Positions 12,000-23,606 of a stretch of 64,000 bases of DNA are shown here, one piece after another. Origin of the DNA: Zonotrichia leucophrys gambelii (taxonomy: Eukaryota; Chordata; Aves; Passeriformes; Passerellidae); assembly GCF_028769735.1 (NCBI RefSeq), contig NC_088171.1:79129216-79193215 (forward strand), in the 5' to 3' direction. Each line of letters begins with the position of its first letter. Position 1 is the first letter of the stretch. The notes beneath the pieces are model-generated. The model saw nothing but the letters and a program-made list of their open reading frames with translations. It searched no databases and was not told the origin of the DNA. The position numbers and the translations under genes are program-made.

Positions 12000-14900
12000 C
12001 TACATTGGAAACAGCAAATATTGGTGTAAAATTCAACATGCCTTCTACAAGGTTTTCCTCATAAAAATAAAAAACTAGTACCTATCAGATGTAATATTTC
12101 AAACACAAAAACTGTGAAGTGAGAAGTCCTATACATTCATTCTGTCATCTCCATCACCCCCCTCTATGACATCATGCATTTAACAACAAAGTCCTCAAAT
12201 CCACAATGGCACAGTAGTAAAATAACCCTAAGGAAAAACTGCTTTACACAGAGTGCCCTATTGCAAGCAGGTAGGAAAGACATGCTTTCGCATCAGTGTT
12301 CGTCCTGTTAAATCACTTAAAACCAGACAAGAGCAGGTTTCAGACAATGATCCTTTCACTCTTACAGGGTACTTTGAACTTTCCAGCCAAATAAAAGTAA
12401 ATGGAAAGCCCTTAGAAAGCCCATTGACAAGAGAAGAAATTCAGACAAAGAAGCTGTGAAAAGCTTCTACTTCACCTACTACAGTGACAAGTATATCCTG
12501 TTCTACATAACAATTTACAGTGAACCTTACTGAAATAAACAAATATAGTCAGCACAAAAAACTGGCAACATACCTTCTTAACATAAACTAAGCAGCAAAA
12601 AAGTCACCAATGAATCACCTATTTTCATAGAAACAGCAAACTGTCTTATCTATACTGCAGTTGACAGATTTTTAAGATAAGAAAGAAAACCAAAACATAA
12701 TACTTCCATGTTTCTAGTATCTACAACTAAGTTGTGAACTTCATTGCAGTGTCCCACTTGTAATGAATTCAATGGGATTTTTTAATGGATGTTTCCAAAA
12801 TCTTTCAGTCTATTCAACTCCTATTTTTTGTAATATGTGTACCATTTATGCCCTGTATAAAACAGTAACTTCCATTAGCTTATCAGAATTCACCTGTTTA
12901 TGTGCTACACATGGTCTTCATAATTTGAGTATTAGCTTTCATTGTGGTATTTTTTAAAAAGCTAACAACTAAAGAGATCTATACAAGTGTTCTATTAATA
13001 GCAAACCCTGTTTCCAAAGAATGCTACCTGCCAGCCCCCAGACAAAACGCGGTGTTTCAAAGGAGGGCCTTTACAGACTCTCATTATAAGCAAGCAGTTC
13101 TAACATATTCTTCCCAACAAAAGACCAGATACTTCAGTCAGCCCAACAAAAGCTGAGACGTTTCTTAAACCACTTGAAACTGAAAACTCCAAAACAGGAA
13201 AATAACACTTTAAAGAACAACCTCTCCTTACTTGTTCAAGGCCTCCGCTGTGACCAATGTGATTCAAGTGATTCTGCATTAACTGACAAGGGTTGCTGGA
13301 TGTATCCCGTGCAAACAGGAGCCAGGAGAAGACAGGCACTCTCTTTCCACTTTTATCAGCATTGTATAATTCAATGGCAGTGTTAAGCATCAAAAATTTC
13401 AGCGCTTCATAAAGACTGTACTCCTCCTCTTCATTCTTAAACAATTTATCACAGGCTTCTTGTTTCTCAAGAGGACCCTTTATTTCACTTATATTCTTCC
13501 ACTGAAAAAAACAAAACAACAAACCATTACAGACAACACAAACCAACAGCTATCACCATGCCAGGGCTGCAAAAATCACTTGTGAGTTGTCAGATGCTCA
13601 GACAGGCACTCAGAATTTAACTTATGAAGGGCTTTGTGCCTTTTGAAAAACAATCAGGAATATTTCCACAACTGTACCCCCAACAAGGTCAGGCTGACTT
13701 AGTCTGATTTTGCTTAAATTGATCCATAAGCAAAGCAAAAGGAAGGGATACTAAAAATTGCTGTAAGGTGGCAGAACAAATATTGTTGTGGGACAATACA
13801 CATTAAGGTAATAAATGTGTATAACCTTTTTGTTTCCTGTGCCATAAAGCCTATATACTTCATATTTTTTACATTTCTGTTACTCAAAATGCATATTTCA
13901 TTCCAACCTTCAAACTGCTGAATGCAGTATTCCAAATACTCTTAAAAGCCTTCATAAAGAGAATTTGCATTCACAGTAAGACAGGAACAACTGAAGAGTT
14001 TTTTAATAGGTTCCAGAGTTCCAAGAGGGAGAAAGCATGGGGCTAGGTAATACAGTATGAACATTTAAGGGACAATCATGTTCCTATGACCTGAAATAAA
14101 TGTATAAAAAAGGAACAAAAACTACTCCTTTAAAATTACTTCAGAATTGTTGTGTTTTTCTTTCCTTAATCTCATCCAGGTAGCAAAAGGATTTGGCTGC
14201 AGTTTACATCATTCCTTCAAATAAATACAAGAAATAATAGAGGCAGAAAGCTACTCTGTTATATTAACTTTTTCACTGAAATCTGTCTAATTAATAGTTT
14301 TCTGCAGAGCTGCTAGCAAATTAATTCCAGAATCAGGCTACTGCAAATAATAGAAGACCAGATGCCTCTCACTGGCATATCTGAACAGATATTCTTCACT
14401 TGACTTTTTTGCAGTACATATACAGAAAAGGGACTTTCACTAATGAAAGCATCCTTGTATTAAAGTCTCCACATTCAAAAATCTTTTTAACTTTTCTTAT
14501 TTGCAAGTATATGAACCAAAGAATATACAAATACTTTTCCAACCTTTTGCCTTAGAAGTATTAAATACTCTTTTATTTCATCCCTTATTTCTCCCATCCT
14601 CTTGCCAGGTTTCTGTCTGAGCTGCCAGTGCTTGATCCAGTCATACTTGCTCAGCAAGTTTTCAGGAAGCTGGAAGTTGAGAGAAGAAAAGGCAGCTTAA
14701 CCTAGAAGTCTGGAGAGGAAATGCCACCAACTTGCATATTTTATTTTTATTAACAGTTTTCACCTTAAAACAATACCTCAAATATCCTTCTGAACAGATA
14801 TCATAGTAAGATCACCACAACCAAGCACAAGTGGTTGTTTATAATATTTGCTGGGTAACAGTAAGAATACTGTGGTCTATTACTATTTCCAGATCTAACA

Positions 14901-17900
14901 CATAAGCATTGAAAAAATTACCCACCAAGTTACTCATGCCTTCTTTTTTGTTTGATTTTTTGTTTTGTTTTGAGGTTTTTGGTTTTTTTAAATTAAAACA
15001 TTTCTCCAACAGCAGATAGATGACAGTGACTTTGTTTGAAAGTGTTCCTGAACTAACAGAAGAGAAAATTACATTCATCAGATCGTCCTGAAGTCTTGGT
15101 AGACCACAAACTACTTTGTCTAGAACACACCAAAAAAAATCTGTTTTTTTTTCAAGGAGCACGATCCAAACACTCTGGGACAGGTTTTTTATTAAGGAAG
15201 AAAACAACTTGGGAATTTGCTGATCCATCAGATGATGTTTTAGCCTCAGAACTGCCTCTTTTACTGCTCATGTGCTACACCTGCTCAGTTCAGAGCTTTT
15301 ACACCTCCCTTGAAGGACACTCTGGCAGTTGCACGTCCAGTTTTGTACCTTCATCTATTAACCCATTTTACTGCTAAAACTGGAAGAGAAACTTGTGTCT
15401 TACAATGGAGTAAATCTTGGCTAGAGCAGCACTAATGCCATCAGCCACCACCAGCCCATTTTCACTTTATTAGGACTCCAAACTAGTAATGTGTTCTCCT
15501 TAGTGGCAACCAAGTCTGTCTCAGAGAGGCACAGATCTTCTCCCACCCCAGCCTGGCATCCTGGGCACATAGAGCTAAACAATCCAAAATTATATGCCAG
15601 TAACTTCCACAACTACAAATGTGCATGTAATCACCATTTTAAATTAAAAACAAGAAAAAAAAAACAAAAAAAACCCTGTTATATTTGTACTGCCAGCTGT
15701 CAGTATACACATTTCTCTTATGTGCCTTCTGCTTTGATGCATAACAATTTATCATTTCAGTTTGTTTTGTAGGTATACACCCTTTTTAAAAAAATGCTAA
15801 TTATCATATGACATTTTCCTCTACGAATCAGTAGCAAAAAAAAAAGATGAACATCATTAAAAACTTCAAAGTACATAATTTTTAAAAAGTTTATAAATCT
15901 TTATCTTTATCTTTAAAGGATCATTGGGAAACTATATTCTTTAGTCTGATAACATGGAAATGGTTGAGAGCTGAAAGAATGTGTTTTTTACAGAAATGAA
16001 ACCATTTTGCAATGTACTTGCTGTAAAAACACCTCACAGAACTATTTTCATCAGTAATTACAAAAATATAATCACAAAATGTTTACTTAAAAATTAGAGT
16101 GGCCAGAATGAGAACTTTTCAGTGGTCCTCTAAAGTGATGCAAAAAGGGCAGTATGATTCCCCTTGGACTGCTACCCTACCCACAGGGTCTGTATCAGAA
16201 AATCACCATTTCCATTCCCAGCAGCACTCTGACATCTGGAACCTTGCTCTTCTTAAGTGGCTCACTTCTGAATAGGCAGCTTCTCACATGTTTTTTCCAT
16301 ATGCACTAATATCTTCAAATAGACTTTGTTGACACAAGGAAATTTCTGGAATATTCTTCTTCTGCTTGTAAGGGAATACCTTGCCCTTCTCATACATCAG
16401 TGCTCCACAAAAACTGTTCCTCGTGTCAGGTTGCAATTGCTCTTATGCTTATTTTAAACAACATTTAAGACACAGGTAATTACACACATTCTGCAAAGTC
16501 TACAGCATCCAATTTGTTATTCCACTTTCTAGAGAAACCATATAAGACACACAAGAATAGATGTTACAGTTTTGAAAAGCTGGGGATTTTGCAAATGTTA
16601 GAATAAATTGTCTGTATTTTTTGTTATTGCAAGCTGTCTTGTGGAAAATCTCTTTCTGCCACATTATAGGCAGTAAGAAGAAATTAAGAGAGCAAGATTA
16701 AGACAGACAAGTGACAGTGACATTCCAGTAAGCACTACAATATCATTTTTATCCATTATAAACTAGAAACCAAGGGCATCTGGACACAATTCCAAGTTGA
16801 AAGAATCACTGTGCACAAAAAACAATCTTGAACATTACAACTTCTCAGTTCAGGGGATACTGACAAGTGAGCATATACATTATATAACAGAGAAATGAGA
16901 TCATAAAATTCTATTGTCAGATCAGTTTGACACATACCATAGTAAAATCCTCACTCTGCAGCCACCTTGGTAACTGGGTAGCTTGGCTTAATATCTGGAA
17001 AAGAGTTGCTCTGAAAGCACAATAGTTATCACCTCGTATTCTCCTTATAGATGCAAACTTCTGGGCAACTGCTTCATATCCCTAGAAAAACACAAAATCC
17101 AAAGAACATGAAATCATTAATAAAACATTTTAAGGTCACACACTGTTAACATATGAGGTATTGGAATATTAGCATCCAAATACTAATGCTGTTTAAAAAA
17201 AAAAAAGCTTGACACACTACCCCTTTTGGAAGTTCAAATGTTTTTATGTCACAAATTATACTCTGGAAAAAAATTTAGTTCTGCTGAAAAACAACAAGAA
17301 ACTGAAGAAATCTAATAGATAACTGTTTGAGGTATTTGCTTTATGACATAAACATCATTGAAATATGGGTACCTAACTCATCTGGATTTCCAAAATATAT
17401 CCATCCTACACACACAAGACTACACATGATGCTTAAAAGAAATTTGAGCACTATTTGGTGCTACTTACCCAAACATGGCACATGTAGTTTGTTTCTGCCT
17501 CAGGGGAAGTTTGTGTTTACACTGAAACACCCTGACACTTGCCTCAGCACATTTGTTCCCTCCCTGCTGTTCCCACACTCAGTGGCAGCAGAAGCCTCGA
17601 TGTTGAAATGCAGCTCCTGCAGCTGAGCTGCCCTGGCAAGGGCCCATGTCCCGTGTGTCCGTATGTCTCACAGCAACCTCTCCAGGGAGGCACGGGGAGT
17701 TTTTGACTTTTGTATGGTATCTTTATGTTTACTCAGACATAGCACTAAATTTCTCAAGCAACAAAACAACTTTATTTTCTACCATTCTAGGTCAAGATTA
17801 TTATTAAAAAATTAGTTCAAAAACTGGTAAAAATCTCAGGAAAAATTTTTAAAAACCCATGCAATTCACCACTTTCCGTTACCTGCCTTCCACTCAAAAA

Positions 17901-20900
17901 TTTGGTAATCTGCTGTGCACTTCAACAGTCCACAAAATCAGCAATTTATGTCCATAAACAAAACATAAAACTTCAACTGAAAACAACAACAAAGGAGAGT
18001 ATTCATCAAAACCCTAAATTATCAGCAAGTAGCTTTGCTAAAAACACATTTGCAATGAGCACCAATAACAGCATCTGCCAGTTGTAAACCACTCTCAAGA
18101 CCTCACAATGTAAAACACTCCTACTGCATTTCCTGTCTTAAAAGACTGACTGCAGAGGAAATCACACAGCAGACAAAAAACCAAGAACCTAATAAAATTC
18201 AACAAAAACAGAACTGCTACCTTTCTCATCCTTTTTGCTGCTGGTGTATTTCCTCTCCATTCCTTCCTGCAATACTCCATGATGTCCATTTCAGGTGAAA
18301 CACTTAATTTATATTCTGTCAAAACAGAACATGCAACATGTTACATGCAACAGAACATTATAAAACAGAAGAAGGTAGAAAGCGCATCAAATTTCTAAAT
18401 ACACTATCACTTTAAATTAATTTCAGTGCCAAATGAAACTGGCAGCACAACCTGTAGCTACTAAGTAATTACTGCTGTGGGAGGGGATAAAATCAGCTTG
18501 TTCTGAAAATTACACCTGAAGTTATGATGTAGTTCAACAAGACAAGGAACATTCTGCTCCTCTCTTCTGCAAAAATTAATTGGCAAAGAGGAGAAATTAC
18601 TCAAGTACTCTTCATTTTCTTACCAAGCAGAAAAATATTGACAAGTTTCTCTTCTTCTTATAGCAGCTAGACTATAAGGGAGAAAGAGGACAGATCTTTC
18701 TCAGTAAGTCAGTAACGATACCAGGAAGAAGAGATGCAGTTTTGCCTTGGAATCCCAGCAGCCTTCATCCCAAAAGCAGGTAATACTGAGGATATCAAGG
18801 CATGCCAGCAACAGATGCTGCTATGATGACTATGACAGAATAATTTTCAAGCACAACACTCATAACATAGACTATGTGACTGCTTTCCAAAGAATTCACA
18901 TTCACTCATAAAGTAACTACAGAAACAAAGGGAATGATATATTAAGAGCAATTAATTTTCCAGAGAATTGGTCTTTTTTTAGACTCAAACTGTACAATGT
19001 ACTCAGCCATAAGTAACAGCTATTGAACACAGACATCTGTGCATAGAAGTCCCTGGAGGAAAGAGTATTAGGACATCACACATCAGTGCTACAGTGAGTT
19101 GCAATACTGTATTTGAAATTTCAAATTTGATTGTACCTGATGAGTTTGATTCACTAAGTAGTATCTTCTCTCTCTCTATTTCCTCTTCATCACGGTACAT
19201 GTCCTCCTCACTGCAATAAAAATCAACACATACCTCAAATAACAGCACAAATCCTACTCTTTTGCAACCTCTTCCCCTTTTTACAACTCAGGAAAGTATT
19301 TAAGTCTTTCTACCTTTTTTTCAACTCAGTTTGCTTTCCATCTTACCCATTTTCATAGAACCAAAATTAGCTCTCAAAAATAGAGAAAAGTTTAGAAAAC
19401 CCTCTCAAAAGCTCCCTTCCAGTATCTGTCACCAGGCTGGTAATAAATCATTGCCTGAATTTCTCTTCTGTAGTTGAATGAATACTCCAGTCCCTTCTAC
19501 AGTATTTCTACATTTCAGAGTTTAAATCTGCAAAAGAAAGAAGCCAACATGTCTATTTGCTGCACATATGAATAATGCAGCTAAGGAAACACTGCCCAAG
19601 GGGATTTTGTATCTACACACCACTGGGACTGACCAACCTGCCTTGTGCTGAGCAGAACACATGACAGAACACAATCACAAGTGGCCAGCTACCTGCATTT
19701 AGTTTGAATGTTACTAAGTCTAAGGAGAATCTCCACCATGATCCAAACTGCAGCTTACAGGCTAGCTGAAATCCAGAGAAACATTTCTTCCTCAAATAAT
19801 GCAGGCTTTCTGGCCAAGGTACACTGTCAAGTACCTGCACCTGAGCATACATACAACATTCTGAAGTCAAGTTATGAGCATGAGAGGGGAAATGATGCCC
19901 TACAAGAACAGTGCATAGACCAGCATCTGCAGCTTGGATGGGAACATTACTGCTGAAATGAAGGTCCATGCAATGTTCAAAAAACTGACTGCAAATTTCA
20001 CATTCCATTCCTGAGAGGCAGTTGTCATATAATTACATCTAGCAAGTAAACTCCTAAAAAATAATCACAGCTTCACAATTAAAATACTTTTTTTTTTAAA
20101 GTGTTACCAGCCATATTAGTATCATTTAGTATAGCACTAAAGAGGTTTACATTAGAAGTCAGTTTTTCAAGGAAAGTACATAAACAGAAAAAGGCTGCAA
20201 GGTTATTGCTTACTGCCTACTACTATTAGTAGCTTCTAATCTACTCCTCAAGAACACTCCAAATCTCAGCCTGCCTCCAAAAGACTAGGAAGAAATTAAG
20301 GCACATCTTCTATCCCTAAGAGAAGACAAGCAATTAGGAAGACTGTGAGAAAGAGTTTAATGTAGCCAGATGGTAACTGGATTACTTTCATTAAACTTGA
20401 AAGGACAGACCACTAAATGATGGCTCTGTATTTCTTTTTCTTTATGTCCAAACCAGCTTACTCAAACCATCTGTGTATATCTCCCTTGAGAACAAAAAAT
20501 CTTTACTATTAAAAGCAATGTAGGTTAATACCAGGAAACTCATCTACTGGGCTGTCATACAAAACTTGTTTAGTTTTAACTCAAGTGCTCAAGTAGCTGC
20601 AAGAAATCTCATTATTAACAACACTAAATAATCATTAATCAAAAGAGAAACAGTAGATGTAGTAGGTATCAAACACAATACTATCTGGTGAGAAGAAACA
20701 TCATAGAAATATTTGTTTCAAGTCCATATTCATGTCACACTATGATGCTGGACAAAGCCTAATTTCTCAGCAGAGTTTGAAGTCCATTAAGGTTTGTGAA
20801 GACTTGAAAGAATACTTAATAACCTTGCAAACATTATTAAAAAAACCACACAGCCTGGTACGTGACAGCAGCAATCTCTAACTTAACTTCTGTATAAGCC

Positions 20901-23606
20901 AAGTATCTAAAATATAAAGCACCAACCTCTCCCTCTGAGCATGAAGAAACCTGCTGCTACAAGGGATCCCATGGGGAGGGAAATTGTGTCAGGACAGGGA
21001 AATTGTTCTTTTGCCATACAGCCTTGAATAAATTCAGCACAAGACGCAGAAAGAAGTGCTCAACTGACCAAGGCAATGAGATTACTCAAGAAAGAGGAAG
21101 TTTGGTGTAAAGGAAGCAGTGTCATGTCCCTTCTGCAGATATTATGAAACCACCTTCTTTCTGGGAGCTGACAAAACAGAGGCAGCCACAGACTGAGAAC
21201 ATGCCAGGTGAACATCCAGAGTAAACAAGGTACTGCATTTCAAGAGAGTTGTTTTGAAACCCAGGTAGGCAAGAGGTGCAATCCACCTGCACAGGCACCC
21301 TCATTCCAGAGATGAAAGTGTGTCATAACACTGTTGTAGCATAGCAATTGTTGAGTAAATCTGTGGAAACAATAATGTGGGAACTAAAGCCTTTCCCCAT
21401 TAATGTCTAGATAAATATTTGAAAAATATAGTGAAAATAAAGTAAGAGTGGAAAAGAATGATTAAATGAAAACATGCATGCACAAAAGAAAAAAATAGTG
21501 CAAGAAGTTTCATGCAAATACTTAAATTATTGAACTAGTTAATGGGACTTTCTTGAACCAAAGATACCAAGGAAAAAAAATCATAAATTTACCTTCATGA
21601 ACTGAAAATATTCTCCCTTTCTATAGGAAAATTGTTAATATATTTGTAAAAATTAATCCTTACCTCTCCTCAGATGACTCCACTGCTGAACGATTACCAG
21701 ACCCAGGCAGATAAAGCTCACAGTTTCTGGATGCATCCTGATCCATCACAAGAGATTTAATCATATCTGTCTTCTCAGGTCTCCCAGCACTTCTGTATAC
21801 ACAGTCTTGTCTTATTTCTGACATAGTTTGCTCTGTCTGGTCTGCAGGTGCATTTGCTGAGCCAAGTTCCTCAGAAGCAAGACCAACTTCATTTTTATGC
21901 TTCATCAGCTGTGTGGGAACACTCTCTATTTTCTCTTCTGCACCTGCAGAAAGGCCAGTTGGTTCTGTCACCCACCCTTGAAGATTATCCTGGCTTTGAA
22001 GAATGAAAAAATACATGAAGTTTCTCTCCCAGAACAAAAGCATATATTTCAGGAAAACTACAATATTTTAAGAGTTACATTGTATTTTGAGAATTCAGAG
22101 GGTACATAAATTATTCAAAACCAGGAATAAAATCCAAAACAGATTGGTAAAATAAGACAGCACCCAAGCTAATGTCTAACTCACTCTCATGACCATCATT
22201 CCTTACGAAGGCTAAGCTGTACCAGTTCCTCACACACAACCTGCACAGTGTCCTGATTAAACACCTGCTATGCTTGGGGTGCATTATCACCTAAAACCGC
22301 AAGGATTAACAGAAATTTTGAAGAAAGAAGTTTCAGTCCTGCAAGAAAACCACTTCTACAAACTTACCTGGTGCTCTGTGAAACATCCACTCCACCAGGA
22401 TCACTGCTAAGTACAAAAACTTCCAATATTTGTGTCTTCCAATATGATCAAAGTATCAAGACAGGATGTCTACAATCCATTCTATCAAGCTCCCCAAAAG
22501 TTTAGGATGTGCCCGTATAGTAAATTTTCAGGGATATTTATCTTAAGTTGACACATAATCCTACCCAAAAGTTTTGTGTTGCTTGGCAGTTGTCACATTA
22601 TTGTTCTAGACAATTAGTGGCTACCCAGGCTGGTCACCTCAGGGCTCACAAACTTAATATCCACTCTATAAACCTTAAAACTGCACAACACATTTCTATG
22701 TCTAGGTTAAAGGCTCCCACCTTAAAAACATCTTTGCTTACTAGCATTACAGCCCTTGGCACCTGAGCCCTGACACGTACCCAGCTGTCCCACAGCACAG
22801 AGCTCAGCACCAGAGCTCACAGAAACACAGAGGGGGCTGAAAGGGACTTGAGAGGTCACTGGGTCTCAAGTCCCCTGCTGTGGCACGGACACCTTGCACT
22901 GCACCGGGCTGCTCAGAGCCCCATCCAGCCTGGCCTGAACACTTCCCACGATGGGAATTCACAACTTCTCCTTGTTCCAGCGCCTCACCACTCCCACAGT
23001 ACAGAATTTCTTCCTAATATCTAATCCAAACCTACTCCTTTTCAGCTGGAATCCTTCCCCCTTATCCTGTCACTACCTGCCCTTGTAAAAAGTTCCTCCT
23101 CATTTTTCTTGGAGGCTCCCTTCGTGTGCTGGAAGGCCACAATTAGATCACTCCAAACCCTGCTTTTTTCCAGTCTGAACAGCTCCAACTATCTTAACAT
23201 TTCCTCATAGAAGAGGAGCTCCATTCCCCTCTCATCAACTTCGTGGCCCTCCCGGGGACTCGTTCCCACAGTTCCCTGTCCTCCTTCCCGTGCCTGCACC
23301 CCAGCACTGCAGCTGGGGTCCCACTAGAGCGGAGCAGAGGGGCACAATCCCCTCCCCAGACACCGCTGCCCGCGCTGCTTTGGAAGCACAGTCGCACTCC
23401 AGGTCCCGATTTCTCCTGTCCCCGCTCCCTCGGCGCAGGGCACGGCCACCCGTGCGCAGCCCGGGGAGCCCTCACCTTTCCGCCGCGCTCCGTCCCGCCC
23501 GGCACCGGGAGGCCGGCACGTCCCGCCGAGCCCCGGCGGCCGCCGCTGTGCCCGGCCCGAGGGGAGGGCGCGGGGCTCGGCCCGGCCGCCGCCGCTCGCC
23601 GCTCAT
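11805..23606 (-). CDS. OTULIN: OTULIN, linear-ubiquitin deubiquitinase (whole split coding region, 9 exons)
   Basis: This is the gene for OTULIN (FAM105B), a cytosolic OTU-family cysteine protease that cleaves Met1-linked ubiquitin chains and binds the HOIP subunit of LUBAC. Nine exons join in phase to 1404 nt, or 467 residues plus stop. The order is: variable N-terminus (1-167), PUB-interacting motif EEDMYR (Tyr172), KEWRGNT (about 210-216), catalytic Cys244 in RGDNYC, GGLEQ just before residue 404, His454 and Asn456 in DDRHYNIP, and a class I PDZ ligand ETML at the C-terminus. Cys to His spacing is 210 residues, the same as human Cys129-His339, so the core has no net indel. Human OTULIN is 352 residues; the extra length lies before the PUB-interacting motif. 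It is expressed from the CpG island at about 23.4-23.8 kb. OTULINL lies about 14 kb upstream on the same strand. Family assignment is very secure; the 5' exon joins are an inference from phase. Confidence 0.95.
13232..13501 (-). CDS. OTULIN: OTULIN coding exon 8
   Basis: The exon encodes 90 codons from WKNISEIKG through [20 protein letters not shown] to HSGGLEQ, between TTTTTCAG|TGGAAG and GAACAA|GTAAGG, phase 0. It contains the FARDTS and [14 protein letters not shown] patterns of the OTULIN substrate-binding half. The Glu of GGLEQ probably corresponds to the human residue that reads the proximal ubiquitin Met1 side; that match is from memory of the family. Confidence 0.96.
14544..14669 (-). 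CDS. OTULIN: OTULIN coding exon 7
   Basis: The exon encodes 42 codons, [15 protein letters not shown] and on to LILLRQK, between ACTTCCAG|CTTCCTG and CAAAAG|GTTGGA, phase 0 at both ends. It corresponds to human LPEKLISKYNWIKQW and the helix after it. The donor GTTGGA is weaker than consensus. The paralogue's exon at 41296-41424 starts with the same LPEKLL pattern and phase. Confidence 0.95.
16938..17081 (-). CDS. OTULIN: OTULIN coding exon 6 (catalytic cysteine)
   Basis: The exon encodes 48 codons, [21 protein letters not shown] and on to LQSEDFTM, between TTTCTAG|GGATATG and ACTATG|GTATGT, both in phase 0. The motif RGDNYC carries the OTU catalytic nucleophile, predicted Cys244 (human Cys129), preceded by the Asp of the oxyanion loop. 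The segment [10 protein letters not shown] following it is the central helix of the OTU fold. The exon is intact. Confidence 0.97.
18221..18315 (-). CDS. OTULIN: OTULIN coding exon 5
   Basis: The exon encodes 31 full codons from [15 protein letters not shown] through KEWRGNT to KRMRK, between TGACAG|AATATAA and GAGAAAG|GTAGCA. The pattern SVxPEMDIMxYCxKEWRGNT is the start of the OTULIN catalytic domain; the Trp corresponds to a human residue (Trp96) that contacts ubiquitin. Entry phase 1 joins G to AA, giving Glu192. The paralogue has the matching exon at 44466-44557 with the same entry phase, which shows common descent. Confidence 0.95.
19137..19210 (-). CDS. OTULIN: OTULIN coding exon 4 (PUB-interacting motif)
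   Basis: The exon encodes 24 full codons, [18 protein letters not shown] and on to SSS-type residues, between ATTGCAG|TGAGGAG and TCATCAG|GTACAA. It holds the PUB-interacting motif; the Tyr of DMYR (predicted residue 172) corresponds to human Tyr56, which inserts into the HOIP PUB domain and whose phosphorylation blocks binding. The Glu-rich helix that follows is also conserved. Phases are 2 at entry and 1 at exit and match both neighbours. Confidence 0.93.
21664..21993 (-). CDS. OTULIN: OTULIN coding exon 3 (long N-terminal insert)
   Basis: The exon encodes 109 full codons, [11 protein letters not shown]... to ...SAVESSEE, ending in phase 2 at GAGAG|GTAAGG. The segment is hydrophilic, rich in Glu, Ser, Gln and Lys, with no hydrophobic stretch, so it is probably disordered. 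It sits between exon 1 and the exon with the PUB-interacting motif and accounts for most of the extra length over human OTULIN. The acceptor is ambiguous: TCAAAG|CC (21993) is the only one that keeps the frame with exon 2 or exon 1, although AGCCAG|GAT (21989) looks more like a consensus site. The long open frame supports coding. Confidence 0.7.
22368..22406 (-). CDS. OTULIN: OTULIN coding exon 2 (39 nt, lineage-specific?)
   Basis: A 39-nt exon lies between the acceptor ACTTAG|CAG and the strong donor CCAG|GTAAGT. Read in the phase left by exon 1 it encodes [12 protein letters not shown] and is open, whereas the frame with zero phase at both ends starts with a TGA. The acceptor is a TAGCAG tandem (NAGNAG), so use of the second AG would drop three bases and one Ser without changing frame. 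I know no counterpart in human OTULIN. The exon is short, and its support is splice consensus plus phase agreement only. Confidence 0.6.
22820..23390 (-). mobile_element. CR1 LINE, 3' fragment, in OTULIN intron 1
   Basis: On the minus strand the block ends with the CR1 3' region and starts within the end of the reverse-transcriptase ORF. On the + strand it reads as CR1 antisense, with the familiar phrases about 'ccatccagcctggcctgaac' near 22921 and 'ttccttcctaatatctaatc' near 23008, then a match to the coding part up to about 23390. It is 5'-truncated and degenerate with no usable ORF. It lies in the same orientation as OTULIN and stops within roughly 90 nt of the exon 1 donor. Confidence 0.8.
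23476..23606 (-). CDS. OTULIN: OTULIN coding exon 1 (start codon)
   Basis: The exon encodes 43 residues beginning [12 protein letters not shown], rich in Arg, Pro and Ala, and ends in phase 2 at the donor GAAAG|GTGAGG. I chose the ATG at 23606 because the human protein also starts with a short MS-type, Ala/Arg/Pro-rich segment. The frame stays open further upstream to another ATG at 23813, which would add 69 residues, so the start is not certain. The leftover bases AG are completed by C of exon 2 to give Ser44. The exon is very GC-rich and lies inside a CpG island. Confidence 0.75.

Larger units (their letters stand above)
12000..23475 (-). other. OTULIN introns 1-8: content
   Basis: Introns are: 1 (22407-23475, holds the CR1 copy), 2 (21994-22367), 3 (19211-21663), 4 (18316-19136), 5 (17082-18220), 6 (14670-16937), 7 (13502-14543) and 8 (12000-13231). 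All use GT-AG. Apart from the CR1 copy they are AT-rich, with A- and T-runs (for example near 15656-15674 and 15835-15846), and I see no further exon, RNA gene or repeat in them. Open frames inside are short and lack coding character. Confidence 0.7.
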
